From contig CAYJTF010000004.1 of assembly GCA_964373165.1 (NCBI GenBank), positions 1 to 38,830 on the forward strand: DNA of 38,830 nt, written 5' to 3'. The translations under genes were made by a program, and so were the position numbers. The notes beneath the pieces are model-generated. The model worked only from the letters and a program-made list of their open reading frames with translations, had not been told where the DNA came from and did no database searches. Shown piece after piece: positions 24,478 through 33,239 of the stretch. Within the stretch, counting starts at the first letter, position 1. Each line of letters opens with the position of its first letter. The stretch is from JAGVVZ01 sp964373165 (GTDB lineage Archaea > Aenigmatarchaeota > Aenigmatarchaeia > CG10238-14).

Positions 24478-24483
24478 GGAGGT
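24478..24483 (+). promoter_or_regulatory. Strong ribosome-binding site of EF-1A
   Basis: GGAGGT six bases before ATG 24490, one of the best matches to the anti-Shine-Dalgarno sequence in the window, as expected for a very highly expressed protein. Confidence 0.75.
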
Positions 24484-24489
24484 ATAAAA

Positions 24490-25770
24490 ATGGCCGAATC
24501 ACCAAAAATTAACATAATGACGGCAGGGCATGTAGATGCAGGAAAATCTACGTTAATCGGAAGGTTATTATTTGATTCTGGTGCTGTCAGAGAAGATCAA
24601 ATGAGAAAAATGAGAGAATTAGCCAAGGAACTAAAAAAAGAAACTTTCGAATTTGCTTTCTTAATGGATAAATTAAAAGAAGAAAGAGAGAGAGGAGTTA
24701 CTATTGACATTATGCATACACCATTTCAATCTAAGAAATATTACTATACCGTTATCGATGCTCCGGGACACAGAGATTTTGTTAAAAACATGATTACTGG
24801 TGCTAGTCAAGCTGATGCTGCCATTTTAGTTGTTTCTGCTAAAGATGGTGAAGGTATTCAAGATCAAACTAAAGAACACACTTTCTTGTTGAAAGTTTTG
24901 GGTATCAGCCAATTAGTTGTCGCTGTTAATAAAATGGATGCAGCTAAATATGATGAGGGTAAATTCAATTCTTTAATTGTCGATATAAAGAAATTATTGC
25001 AATCAGTCGGTTATAAAGTTGATAATATACATTTTGTTCCGGTATCAGCATTTGCTGGAGACAATGTTTTTAACAAATCTTCTAACATGCCATGGTACAA
25101 AGGCCCAACATTAGTAGATGCTATGGACGGATCCATTTCTCCACCAGAACAACCAACTGATAAACCCTTAAGAATACCCATTCAGGATGCCTATACAATC
25201 ACAGGCGTGGGTACAGTTCCTGTAGGTAGAGTAGATACAGGAATTTTGAAAGTCGGTGATAAATTAATATTTATGCCTAGTGGAGCTTTAGGTGAAGTTA
25301 AAACAATTGAAATGTTCCATAAACAACAACCCGAAGCGAGACCAGGTGATAATATTGGTTTCAATGTAAGAGGTATTGGTAAAGGTGATGTGAAAAGAGG
25401 AGACGTAGCAGGCCATACTTCTAATCCCCCAACAGTTGCTAAAGAATTCACAGCTCAGATTATTGTTTTGAATCACCCGACTGTTGTTACTGTCGGTTAT
25501 ACGCCAGTATTTCATTGCGGTACAGCTTCAGTAGCATGTAAAGTAGAAGAAATAATTGCAAAGATTGATCCTAAAACAGGTGCTGTTGTACAAGAACACC
25601 CTGATTTTATTAAAACAGGAGATGCTGCAAGAATTAGAGTGGTTCCAACTAAACCGATGGTTGTAGAGAAGCAGTCTGACATACCACAATTAGCAAGGTT
25701 TGCTATTAGGGATATGGGACAAACAGTTGCGGCAGGAATTGTTCTGGATGTAGTAAAAGTCAGCAAGTAA
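24490..25770 (+). CDS. tuf: Translation elongation factor EF-1A
   Basis: 426 aa GTPase that delivers aminoacyl-tRNA. G motifs: GHVDAGKSTLIGRLL, the switch I region ERERGVTIDIMHTPF, DAPGHRDFVKNM, NKMDAAK and VPVSAFAG. Domains II and III are complete (PLRIPIQDAYTITGVGTVPV, LNHPTVVTVGYTPVFHCGTA, C-terminal FAIRDMGQTVAAGIVLDV). Normal length. S10, the usual next gene in many archaea, is not adjacent; two glycosyltransferases on the other strand follow after 20 bases. A short T-run follows the stop and may terminate transcription. Confidence 0.97.
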   Translation: MAESPKINIMTAGHVDAGKSTLIGRLLFDSGAVREDQMRKMRELAKELKKETFEFAFLMDKLKEERERGVTIDIMHTPFQSKKYYYTVIDAPGHRDFVKNMITGASQADAAILVVSAKDGEGIQDQTKEHTFLLKVLGISQLVVAVNKMDAAKYDEGKFNSLIVDIKKLLQSVGYKVDNIHFVPVSAFAGDNVFNKSSNMPWYKGPTLVDAMDGSISPPEQPTDKPLRIPIQDAYTITGVGTVPVGRVDTGILKVGDKLIFMPSGALGEVKTIEMFHKQQPEARPGDNIGFNVRGIGKGDVKRGDVAGHTSNPPTVAKEFTAQIIVLNHPTVVTVGYTPVFHCGTASVACKVEEIIAKIDPKTGAVVQEHPDFIKTGDAARIRVVPTKPMVVEKQSDIPQLARFAIRDMGQTVAAGIVLDVVKVSK

Positions 25771-25790
25771 TTTTTTTGCCTCTAATATGA

Positions 25791-27056
25791 TTATTTTGAC
25801 CATACATTTGTCGTTTTCTTGTGAATAACTGAGTTATATATTTCGTAAATAGTTGCTGTAAACTGTATAAATATTATAAATAAATAATAAGGAAAAATAA
25901 AGAGATACGCAATAAAATTCACAAATTTTATTTTACCAACATTAAAAAATATTAATATGTTGTAGCATATCGTCACTATATAATTGATTATTGTCGCTAA
26001 AATTAGTGGATTTATGCTATATACCCCTGTAAACACTTTAAATATGAGATCAAACATACCGTATGAGCTGATCCATTTGAATAGATAAAGAATAACATCT
26101 TTTGATATAAAAACTCCATGGATAAAAAAATATCTGTAATAATCGCTAAAAAACCAATAAAGGACAGAAGGTAGATAGAGTACAGAAAATAAATACCAAT
26201 ATAATTGTGTAGGAATTGTAAAATAACCGATAGGACCGAATTTTTTTGAAAATAACATATCTGAATGCTTTTTTATAACCTGAAAATTCCCCCGTCCCCA
26301 CCTAATTCTTTGTTTAAACAACGTTTTCATGCTAGCAGGTGTGCTCGTATACATTACTGCCTTTGTTGTAACAGCAGCATTATATCCCGCCTTCTTTAAG
26401 CTTAGTGTTATATCGAAATCTTCGGTTAAAGTATCTTGACTGAATCCACCTATTTTTTTAAAAACATCCTTTTTTATTACTAAAAAACCCGGCAATACAG
26501 ACACCGAGCCTATAAGAAAACAGAGATATCTCCAACCAGACGATAAAATATATTCAAAATCCTGAAACCATGTTAACGGGTTTAATTTTATCTTGGCTCT
26601 GACAATACCAGACGACGCTCCGATGTTACCTTCGCTTAATGGTTTTATTATTTCTTTTAAAGTATCTTTTTCTATTGAAGAATCGGCATCTAAAAATAGA
26701 AAGTAATTAAACGATGCCTTTGTAACACCAAAATTTAACGCTCTGGATTTACCGATATGATTTGTTGTATATAATTTTATTATATTGTTTTCCTTTTGCA
26801 AATTTTTGACAATCTTAGCCGTGTTATCACTAGAGCCATCATTAATCACCACTATCTCTATATTACTCGGATATTCGCTATCCAATATGCTTTTTATTGT
26901 CTCTTCTATAGCATCCTCTTCGTTGTGTGCAGGCAATATAACTGATAAATCAGGAAAGAATTTTTTTGATATAGTTCTTTCCTTTTTTGTCAAAAGGATA
27001 AATATCCATGATATATATAGGGCAGTTAATGAGGCGAATAATATAATCAAAATCAC
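25791..27056 (-). CDS. Membrane glycosyltransferase, family 2 (processive type)
   Basis: 421 aa, GTG start. N-terminal membrane helix (LIILFASLTALYISWIFIL), GT-A catalytic domain with SVILPAHNEEDAI, VVINDGSSDN, the DxD-type FLDADSS, TEDFDITLSLKKAGY and the QRIRWGRGN segment that matches the QxxRW motif of cellulose/hyaluronan/poly-GlcNAc synthases, then three or four C-terminal membrane helices. This is the architecture of enzymes that polymerise and export a polysaccharide across the membrane. Product unknown. Converges on tuf with a 20-base gap. Confidence 0.9.
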   Translation of the reverse strand: MILIILFASLTALYISWIFILLTKKERTISKKFFPDLSVILPAHNEEDAIEETIKSILDSEYPSNIEIVVINDGSSDNTAKIVKNLQKENNIIKLYTTNHIGKSRALNFGVTKASFNYFLFLDADSSIEKDTLKEIIKPLSEGNIGASSGIVRAKIKLNPLTWFQDFEYILSSGWRYLCFLIGSVSVLPGFLVIKKDVFKKIGGFSQDTLTEDFDITLSLKKAGYNAAVTTKAVMYTSTPASMKTLFKQRIRWGRGNFQVIKKHSDMLFSKKFGPIGYFTIPTQLYWYLFSVLYLPSVLYWFFSDYYRYFFIHGVFISKDVILYLFKWISSYGMFDLIFKVFTGVYSINPLILATIINYIVTICYNILIFFNVGKIKFVNFIAYLFIFPYYLFIIFIQFTATIYEIYNSVIHKKTTNVWSK

Positions 27057-27128
27057 ACTGTAGATTATAATACCACCACTTGTTCATTTATTTCAATGAT
27101 AAATCTGAATCACGGCAATTAACGCAAC

Positions 27129-28472
27129 TTAATTTTTATTTCCTCTTTTTTGTATCAAGTCCCAATTCATTCTTTTACCACTAATAGCATTGAATATACC
27201 GATGGAAACGTTTAAAGTAATAATAAACCCAATGGTAAATGCGGATAATAGCACTTTCGATATCATATGAGTCTTTCTTTCTCTTTGAAGAACAAGAATA
27301 GCTGATATCAAAAACCCGGAACTTACTGATATAGATTTCACTGTTTCAACTAAAAATTTTCCGATATTAATCGGGGCGGGTTCACCTGTAGAAAATGATG
27401 CAATACCCAATATAATAAAAATTGCTAAAAATATAGAAGAAGCATATCCCAATAACGTAAACATTAACATTATTTTTTGTGAAATAGTAAAATCTCCAAA
27501 AATAATAGATTTCCAATGACAGAGAAACGCATTGACATTTCCATAAGCCCATTTTTTTTGTTGTTTGCTCAGATCTTTTAGTGTATATGGGACCTCCCCC
27601 TTTACTTTTAATCCATCCAAATAGACTATTTCATATCCATTTTTTAAAATTCTCACTGCAAATTCTACATCCTCGGTTAAACTCCACTCTTGCCACCCAC
27701 CTAATTTTTCAATAAGGTCTTTTCTTACAGCTTGACCAGATCCAAAAAGAAGAGGCACTTTGAGTCTATTATTAATAGGCGCTATTAATTTTTGGTAAAC
27801 AAGAATTATGGATGAAGCAAAAATTGTTATTAAGTTTTGGTTATCGTTAACAAAACTCCATTTAGATTGCACACCACCAACATTTTTATTTGTAAGAAAT
27901 GGTTTTACTATACTTTTTAAGAAGTATTTGTTTGGTATAAAATCCGAATCAAATATTACTATTATATCACCTTTGGAGTATTTCAGCATATGATTTAAGT
28001 TGCCGGCTTTAAATCCGCTATTAGAACCTCTTCTGGTTACTTTGATAAAATTCTTATGTTTCTTGATAAAATTGTCTATTTTTTTTGAAACTACCGAGTC
28101 ATTGCTATCATCCCCAATTATCACTTCAAATTTGTTTCTAGGATAATCGAATTCTAGACATTGTTTGGCGCACCTTAAAGCCACGATTTCATTAAAAGTA
28201 GGTATTTGTATAGTTACATTTGGCCATTCATTTATATTTATTTTATCTATAATACCTGTTTTTTTGGAGTGAGTTAATATTGTTTTTATACAAAGAAATA
28301 AGAAAAATAGTGAAAAAAAAAGCACAGGAAAGATAAATATATTATACATAGATAAAGTTGTTTCATGGATGAACAACACAATTTGTTTTGTTTGGATAGT
28401 ATTTGAAATGAAAACTTGCATTGTTTGTCCTACCGATATAACTTTGTAAATAAATGGTGTTAATTGATCCAT
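27129..28472 (-). CDS. Second membrane glycosyltransferase, family 2 (processive type)
   Basis: 447 aa. N-terminal membrane helices (about residues 45-65), GT-A domain with NVTIQIPTFNEIVALRCAKQ, IGDDSND, IIVIFDSDFIPNK (DxD), SLTEDVEFAVRILKNGY and a QQKKWAYGN in place of QxxRW, then several C-terminal helices. Related in plan to the neighbouring enzyme but clearly diverged, so the pair probably makes different linkages or acts in sequence. Upstream of the other GT on the same strand, with a 72-base gap. Divergent from the thioredoxin-like gene. Confidence 0.88.
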   Translation of the reverse strand: MDQLTPFIYKVISVGQTMQVFISNTIQTKQIVLFIHETTLSMYNIFIFPVLFFSLFFLFLCIKTILTHSKKTGIIDKININEWPNVTIQIPTFNEIVALRCAKQCLEFDYPRNKFEVIIGDDSNDSVVSKKIDNFIKKHKNFIKVTRRGSNSGFKAGNLNHMLKYSKGDIIVIFDSDFIPNKYFLKSIVKPFLTNKNVGGVQSKWSFVNDNQNLITIFASSIILVYQKLIAPINNRLKVPLLFGSGQAVRKDLIEKLGGWQEWSLTEDVEFAVRILKNGYEIVYLDGLKVKGEVPYTLKDLSKQQKKWAYGNVNAFLCHWKSIIFGDFTISQKIMLMFTLLGYASSIFLAIFIILGIASFSTGEPAPINIGKFLVETVKSISVSSGFLISAILVLQRERKTHMISKVLLSAFTIGFIITLNVSIGIFNAISGKRMNWDLIQKRGNKN

Positions 28473-28539
28473 TTTATCACTATAAATTAATGTATATAAT
28501 TTAATTAAAGTTAGTATACTAATATTAAAACGTGCTGAA

Positions 28540-29205
28540 ATGAATAAAAAACATATTAAAAAAGCTTATATTTTTGCAGCAGTGTTGTCATTAGTTTTAT
28601 ATTTAGCTGGCATTTTTACAGGCTTTGTTATACAGAATTCAACTCTAAAATATACAGAGAAAAAGGTTGTTTCTCTCCAAAGAAGAGTTGAAAATCTTCA
28701 ACTGGAATACATTTATCTAAGCACTTCTAATGATAAATTTAACTGCAAATTTTTATCTACTCTATTGGACGACACTTCTAAGGATATGTGGTTAATAAGA
28801 GACGAATTAATGAAATTGGAGAGTAATCCAAAAAATGAAAACTCTTATAATTATCAGGAATTAAAAAGAGAATATTCTTTAGTCTCCACGAGGGCATGGA
28901 TATTAAATTCTGTAACTAAAGAAAAATGTGATGAAAGCGTGGTTGTAGTTCTTTATTTTTATTCTGTTCCATGCGAAAGATGTTTAGAACAAGGAAATAT
29001 TCTAGACGAATTAAAATCTACTGTTTTCGATTCTAAATTAAGAGTTTTTGTATTGGATGTCGGTGTCGATGAACCAATTGTCAAAACATTAAAAAGTACT
29101 TATTTAATAACAGAAACCCCGTCATTAATTGTTGGTAATCAAACACTTCAGGGGTTTGTAAATAAAGACATGTTAAGGGATCTTATATACTCTAAACTAG
29201 AATAA
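28540..29205 (+). CDS. Membrane-anchored thioredoxin-like protein
   Basis: 221 aa. One N-terminal transmembrane helix (residues 9-31), a coiled coil (about 36-60), a linker with three cysteines (C69, C130 among them), and a C-terminal thioredoxin fold: VVVVLYFYSVPCERCLEQG with a CxxC at 145-148, then LRVFVLDVGVDE and the cis-Pro-like segment ITETPSLIVGNQ. The topology suggests an extracytoplasmic disulfide exchange protein held to the membrane. It is divergent from the glycosyltransferases; the 67-base gap holds TATA-like sequence for both sides. Confidence 0.75.
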   Translation: MNKKHIKKAYIFAAVLSLVLYLAGIFTGFVIQNSTLKYTEKKVVSLQRRVENLQLEYIYLSTSNDKFNCKFLSTLLDDTSKDMWLIRDELMKLESNPKNENSYNYQELKREYSLVSTRAWILNSVTKEKCDESVVVVLYFYSVPCERCLEQGNILDELKSTVFDSKLRVFVLDVGVDEPIVKTLKSTYLITETPSLIVGNQTLQGFVNKDMLRDLIYSKLE

Positions 29206-29282
29206 TTTCAATTCTTTCTGCACGCGAAGATAGCAAGAAAACTATTTAAATATACATTTTTCACATATTATGGAGTGGTTAC

Positions 29283-29603
29283 ATGCAAATGGCTAGAATA
29301 AAACTCTCTGGCAGAAATTCAAAAGAGTTAGACGATATTTGTATAGAAATAATAGGAATTGCCAAAAAATTTGGAGTAGACTGGAGAGGCCCCATACCTT
29401 TGCCTACAAAAAAATTGAAAGTAACAACAATGAAAACTCCTTGCGGTGATGGGACGGGACACGGCAATGCGACTTTTGATAGGTGGGAAATGAGAATCCA
29501 TAAAAGAGTTATAGATATGCAAGCTGACGATAGAGCACTAAGACAAGTTTTAAGAGTCCAGATCCCTCAAAACATTCACATTTCTATGAAATTACAAGAA
29601 TGA
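29283..29603 (+). CDS. rps10: Ribosomal protein S10 (uS10)
   Basis: 106 aa: MQMARIKLSGRNSKELDDIC, GPIPLPTKKLKVTTMKTPCG, FDRWEMRIHKRVIDMQADDR, ALRQVLRVQIPQNIHISMKL. Start ATG 29283 is preferred over ATG 29289 because archaeal uS10 proteins start MQ(x)ARI and a GGAG lies at proper distance. Small-subunit protein next to the 3' domain of 16S rRNA. It is separated from tuf by three unrelated genes, although the two are commonly adjacent in archaea. Confidence 0.95.
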   Translation: MQMARIKLSGRNSKELDDICIEIIGIAKKFGVDWRGPIPLPTKKLKVTTMKTPCGDGTGHGNATFDRWEMRIHKRVIDMQADDRALRQVLRVQIPQNIHISMKLQE

Positions 29604-30109
29604 ATACAATCTTTAATAACTGTAAATACGATTGCTTTAGTATGTTTCCATTTGGGCACGTGGGATTTACTGCGTTTTTTGCAAATTTGTTGTCCTTAAA
29701 TATAATTTTTGCAGTTATAGGATCACAAATTCCTGATATAATAGATAAACCACTTAATATTATTGGTGTATTGCCAAATTCTAGAAATATAGGCCACACT
29801 TTGTTTATGTCAGGTTTTATTTTTATTTTATCTTATGTTATAACAAAGAAAAAAGGTATTTCATCTTCTTTAGCTTTTGGGTCTATAATGCACCTTTTTG
29901 AAGATATACCGTATTTCATTCCTTGGTTTTATCCCTTTATTGGTTATACTTTTCCTTACCAACCGTTTAGTGTTAAATATAGTTTTATTTGGTTTTCGAT
30001 TGATATAATTGGCTTATTTCTTCTTTTTTATGTCTACCAATGTAATAGTAAATTCAGAAAAGAGGTTTCTGATATTATTAAATCGGTTAAAAGTAAATTA
30101 AAATTGTGA
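29600..30109 (+). CDS. YdjM-like membrane-bound predicted metal-dependent hydrolase
   Basis: 169 aa with about four membrane helices. It carries spaced His/Asp residues typical of the YdjM/PF04307 family: GHVGFT, SQIPDIIDKP, SRNIGHTLF and GSIMHLFEDIPY. The ATG overlaps the S10 stop (ATGA); a second candidate, ATG 29642, starts right at MFPFGHVG. Ends in a four-base overlap with the DNA polymerase GTG, so S10, this gene and polB look translationally coupled. The biochemical role of the family is poorly defined. Confidence 0.65.
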   Translation: MNTIFNNCKYDCFSMFPFGHVGFTAFFANLLSLNIIFAVIGSQIPDIIDKPLNIIGVLPNSRNIGHTLFMSGFIFILSYVITKKKGISSSLAFGSIMHLFEDIPYFIPWFYPFIGYTFPYQPFSVKYSFIWFSIDIIGLFLLFYVYQCNSKFRKEVSDIIKSVKSKLKL

Positions 30110-32556
30110 TAGAAAAACTTGTAATATTAGATATAGACTATTTTTTAGACAACGACTCAGGAGTCATAAGACTATTTTGTAAGAATGAAAAAGGAAAATC
30201 CGTTTTAGTTTTAGACTATACTTTTCTTCCTTATTTTTATGTACTTCCTAAAAAAAACGAGAACAAACATATTATTGATAAAATAAACAAGGATGTAAAA
30301 AAACAATTCGGGATAAAAAAGATAGAAATAGTTGACAAAGAATTTCATGGAAAGAAAATAAAACCAATAAAAATAACTATAGAGAATCCAAGAGATGTTG
30401 ATAATGTAAGAGATGTTTTAAAGAATTGGAACGAAATTGAAGACGAGTACGAATATGCCATATCATTTCCTTATCGTTTTGTACTAGATAAACAAATGGA
30501 GCCAATGTCTTGGATAGAGATTAAAGGGGAAAAAATAAAGACAGATTTGCAAGTGGATTATTGTATTAAAAGTGAATTAATAAAAAAAATAGATCAGTCG
30601 TTTGATGTAAATCCTAAGATACTTGCTTTTGACATTGAAATTGTAGAAGAAAAAAACATGGAACAAATTATTATGATATCTTTAGCTAGCAATAATAATT
30701 TCAAAACGGTTATAACAACTCATAATTCAAACAAAAAATTAAATAATGTGGTATATGTTAACAACGAAAAAGAAATAATAGAGAAGTTTATAGAAATAAC
30801 AAAAAAAGAAGATCCCGACTTTATATTAACTTATAACGGAGATAGATTCGATTTTAAAAAATTAAAAGAAAGATCTGAAAAATTAAAAATAAAATTAACT
30901 TTGGGAAAAGACAAAGAACCATTGAAATTTATTAGGAAAGGTAGGCTGTCTGTAGCATCTATCAATGGAAGAGTTCATATAGATTTATATAATTTTATTG
31001 ATCACATTTTATCATCATCGATGAAAACGGAAGTATTAACACTTGATGCCGTTTCTAAAGAATTATTGAATGTTGGAAAAAAAGAATTAAAATGGAAGGA
31101 TATATGCAGTGCATGGAAATACAAAGAAAATTTAAACGAATTAATTGAGTATTCTCTTAAAGATTCTGAACTAACTTTGATGTTAGGAGAATACTTATTA
31201 CCTCAGATATTTTCTTTGTCCAGATTAACATTTTCTCTACCTTTTGACGTTAGTAGATATTACTACTCACAATTAGTTGAAAATTTCTTTTCGCAAAAAG
31301 CTGTTCAAAATGGAATACTACTCCCAAACAGACCTAAGTATGAAGAAATTGAAGAAAGAAAAGAATCATTGCCATATATTGGCGGAATTGTCACTGAACC
31401 ACAAAGAGGTATACATTCTAATATAATAGTTTTTGATTTCAAATCTTTGTATCCAACCATTATCGTTACTCATAACATTTCTCCAGAAACCTTGAGTTGT
31501 GAATGTTGTAAAGATAATAGAGTACCAAATCTAAACTATAATTTTTGTTCAAAGAAAAAAGGTTTCATACCTTTATTTTTGAATCATATAATAAAAAAAA
31601 GATTTGAAATAAAAGAAAAAATGAAAAAGTTTCAAAAAAATAGCGTTGAATACAAAAAATTAGATAATTATCAATATTCGCTGAAAATAATTAGCAATGC
31701 GGCTTATGGATATCTTGGTTATGCAGGTGCGAGATGGTTTTGTAGAGAATGCGCCGAGTCAGTTGCCTCGTATGGCAGATATTATATAACCAAAGTTATT
31801 AATGATGCAAAATCCAACGGATTTAATGTAATTTATTCAGATACAGATTCATGCTTTATTAATTTGCCTGGAATAAAAGCAGATAATATAAAGGACATTT
31901 TTATTAAATGGCTTGACAAAATCAATAAGTCATTGCCTGGTATTATAGAGTTGGAATTTAGGGATATTTATGCGGGTGGTATTTTTGTTTCCAAAAGCGG
32001 AGAGGAAAGAGGGGCTAAAAAAAGATATGCGTTAATTGATTACAAAGGTAATATGGAGATTAGAGGATTTGAAACTGTTAGAAGGGATTGGTGTGATCTG
32101 GCTAAAAATATACAGCATGAAGTTTTGAGAATAATACTTCAAGAAAAAAATTCAAACAAAGCTATAAATTTAGTGAGAGAAACTATAAGCAAAATAGAAT
32201 CAGGAAAAATTGACAAAAATGATCTTATAATATATACTCAATTAACTATGCCGCTTTCCTCATATAAACAAATGAGTTCCCATGTTAAGGTTGCCTTATC
32301 TATGGAAAAAAAAGGTCATTTAATTAGTGAAGGAATGATAATTCAATATATAATTACAAAAGGTAAAGGTAGTATTTCTGATAGAGCAAAATATATTGAA
32401 GATGTTAAAGATAATGAATATGATCCAGAATATTATATCAATAATCAAGTTTTACCAGCTGCTATGAGAGTACTCCAAGCTCTTGAATTAACAGAAGATA
32501 TTATTTTAAAAGGCTTAACGCAGCCGAAACTAGTCGACTGGTTTAAAAATAGTTAA
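30106..32556 (+). CDS. polB: Family B DNA polymerase (PolB) with proofreading exonuclease
   Basis: 816 aa, GTG start overlapping the previous stop. Exonuclease motifs: Exo I LAFDIEIV (D176, E178), Exo II YNGDRFDF, Exo III YSLKDSEL. Polymerase motifs: A DFKSLYPTIIVTHN, B KIISNAAYGYLGYAG, C YSDTDS. A Cys-rich segment (CECC...C) lies between motifs A and B. The C-terminal QPKLVDWF is a PIP box for the PCNA clamp. No intein. Replicative or repair polymerase. The 3' end overlaps the convergent Lrp gene by four bases. Confidence 0.96.
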   Translation: MIEKLVILDIDYFLDNDSGVIRLFCKNEKGKSVLVLDYTFLPYFYVLPKKNENKHIIDKINKDVKKQFGIKKIEIVDKEFHGKKIKPIKITIENPRDVDNVRDVLKNWNEIEDEYEYAISFPYRFVLDKQMEPMSWIEIKGEKIKTDLQVDYCIKSELIKKIDQSFDVNPKILAFDIEIVEEKNMEQIIMISLASNNNFKTVITTHNSNKKLNNVVYVNNEKEIIEKFIEITKKEDPDFILTYNGDRFDFKKLKERSEKLKIKLTLGKDKEPLKFIRKGRLSVASINGRVHIDLYNFIDHILSSSMKTEVLTLDAVSKELLNVGKKELKWKDICSAWKYKENLNELIEYSLKDSELTLMLGEYLLPQIFSLSRLTFSLPFDVSRYYYSQLVENFFSQKAVQNGILLPNRPKYEEIEERKESLPYIGGIVTEPQRGIHSNIIVFDFKSLYPTIIVTHNISPETLSCECCKDNRVPNLNYNFCSKKKGFIPLFLNHIIKKRFEIKEKMKKFQKNSVEYKKLDNYQYSLKIISNAAYGYLGYAGARWFCRECAESVASYGRYYITKVINDAKSNGFNVIYSDTDSCFINLPGIKADNIKDIFIKWLDKINKSLPGIIELEFRDIYAGGIFVSKSGEERGAKKRYALIDYKGNMEIRGFETVRRDWCDLAKNIQHEVLRIILQEKNSNKAINLVRETISKIESGKIDKNDLIIYTQLTMPLSSYKQMSSHVKVALSMEKKGHLISEGMIIQYIITKGKGSISDRAKYIEDVKDNEYDPEYYINNQVLPAAMRVLQALELTEDIILKGLTQPKLVDWFKNS

Positions 32557-33002
32557 ATTATTATCTCATCTGTTATGATTATGGAACTAACTTCTTCCAC
32601 ACCTTTCATTTTTCTCATTTTTTCTAGAAACGGATTCGTATCCTTTAGATTGTTTAATCTGGCTTTAATGAACAAGTCCCATTTCTCACTTTTTACTTCC
32701 AATATTTCATATATCTCATCAAATTTTTTTAATTCTTCTTTCAAGTTGTTTAATGGAACATAATTTTCTTTTGGTGTATCTTCAGCTATATTTATTAATA
32801 AAATTAAACCCACAGGTTTCCCAATTTTCTCATAATCAACTATAGCCTTATACCCCTTTATGACACCCTCTTTCTCTAAAATCTTTACTCTTCTATGTGT
32901 TGTTGATATTGGTAAACCCGATTTCATTGCAAGTTTTCTGCTTGATAATTTTGAGTTTTTTTCTAACTCTCTTATTAACATTTTATCTCTGTTATCTATC
33001 AT
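32553..33002 (-). CDS. Lrp/AsnC-family transcriptional regulator
   Basis: 149 aa. N-terminal helix-turn-helix (DKMLIRELEKNSKLSSRKLA, SGLPISTTHRRVKILEKEGV) followed by the GYKAIVDYEKIGKPVGLILL hinge strand and a RAM-type ligand/oligomerisation domain (MKGVEEVSSIIITDE). DNA-binding regulators that often respond to amino acids. A TATA-like CTTTAAATA about 25 bases upstream of ATG 33002 suggests a leaderless transcript. The intergenic region shared with map contains inverted repeats that could be its operator. Confidence 0.88.
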   Translation of the reverse strand: MIDNRDKMLIRELEKNSKLSSRKLAMKSGLPISTTHRRVKILEKEGVIKGYKAIVDYEKIGKPVGLILLINIAEDTPKENYVPLNNLKEELKKFDEIYEILEVKSEKWDLFIKARLNNLKDTNPFLEKMRKMKGVEEVSSIIITDEIII

Positions 33003-33054
33003 GAATGAGATTGATTACTTCGAATATTTAAAGTTTTAGAACAGACGTCTTAAT

Positions 33055-33116
33055 ATCCAACGAAAAATCATTGAGTTTTGGCTCAAGTGATATAATAACA
33101 TTGAATTTTGTTGGAT
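33055..33116. promoter_or_regulatory. Nested inverted repeats between lrp and map
   Basis: Outer arms ATCCAAC (33055-33061) and GTTGGAT (33110-33116) enclose a hairpin ATCATTGAG-TTTTGG-CTCAAGTGAT around 33067-33091 (arms pair with one bulged G). Further right, GAATATATAAAATA near 33146 is a good TATA box for map. The element could be an operator for the divergent Lrp protein or a structured leader; neither is shown. Confidence 0.4.
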
Positions 33117-33239
33117 GAATATACAAACGATAGAATACGAAAACAGAATATATAAAATAATTTGAAATTGATAAAAAATAAATTTGTAAAAGAATATGTT
33201 GAAATATTTGAAGTTCTAAGAAAATAAAAAGTGAGTTAA

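Noticed and set aside
30106..32556. Checked PolB for inteins or catalytic defects.
   Set aside because: All exonuclease and polymerase motifs are present in order and the length is normal.
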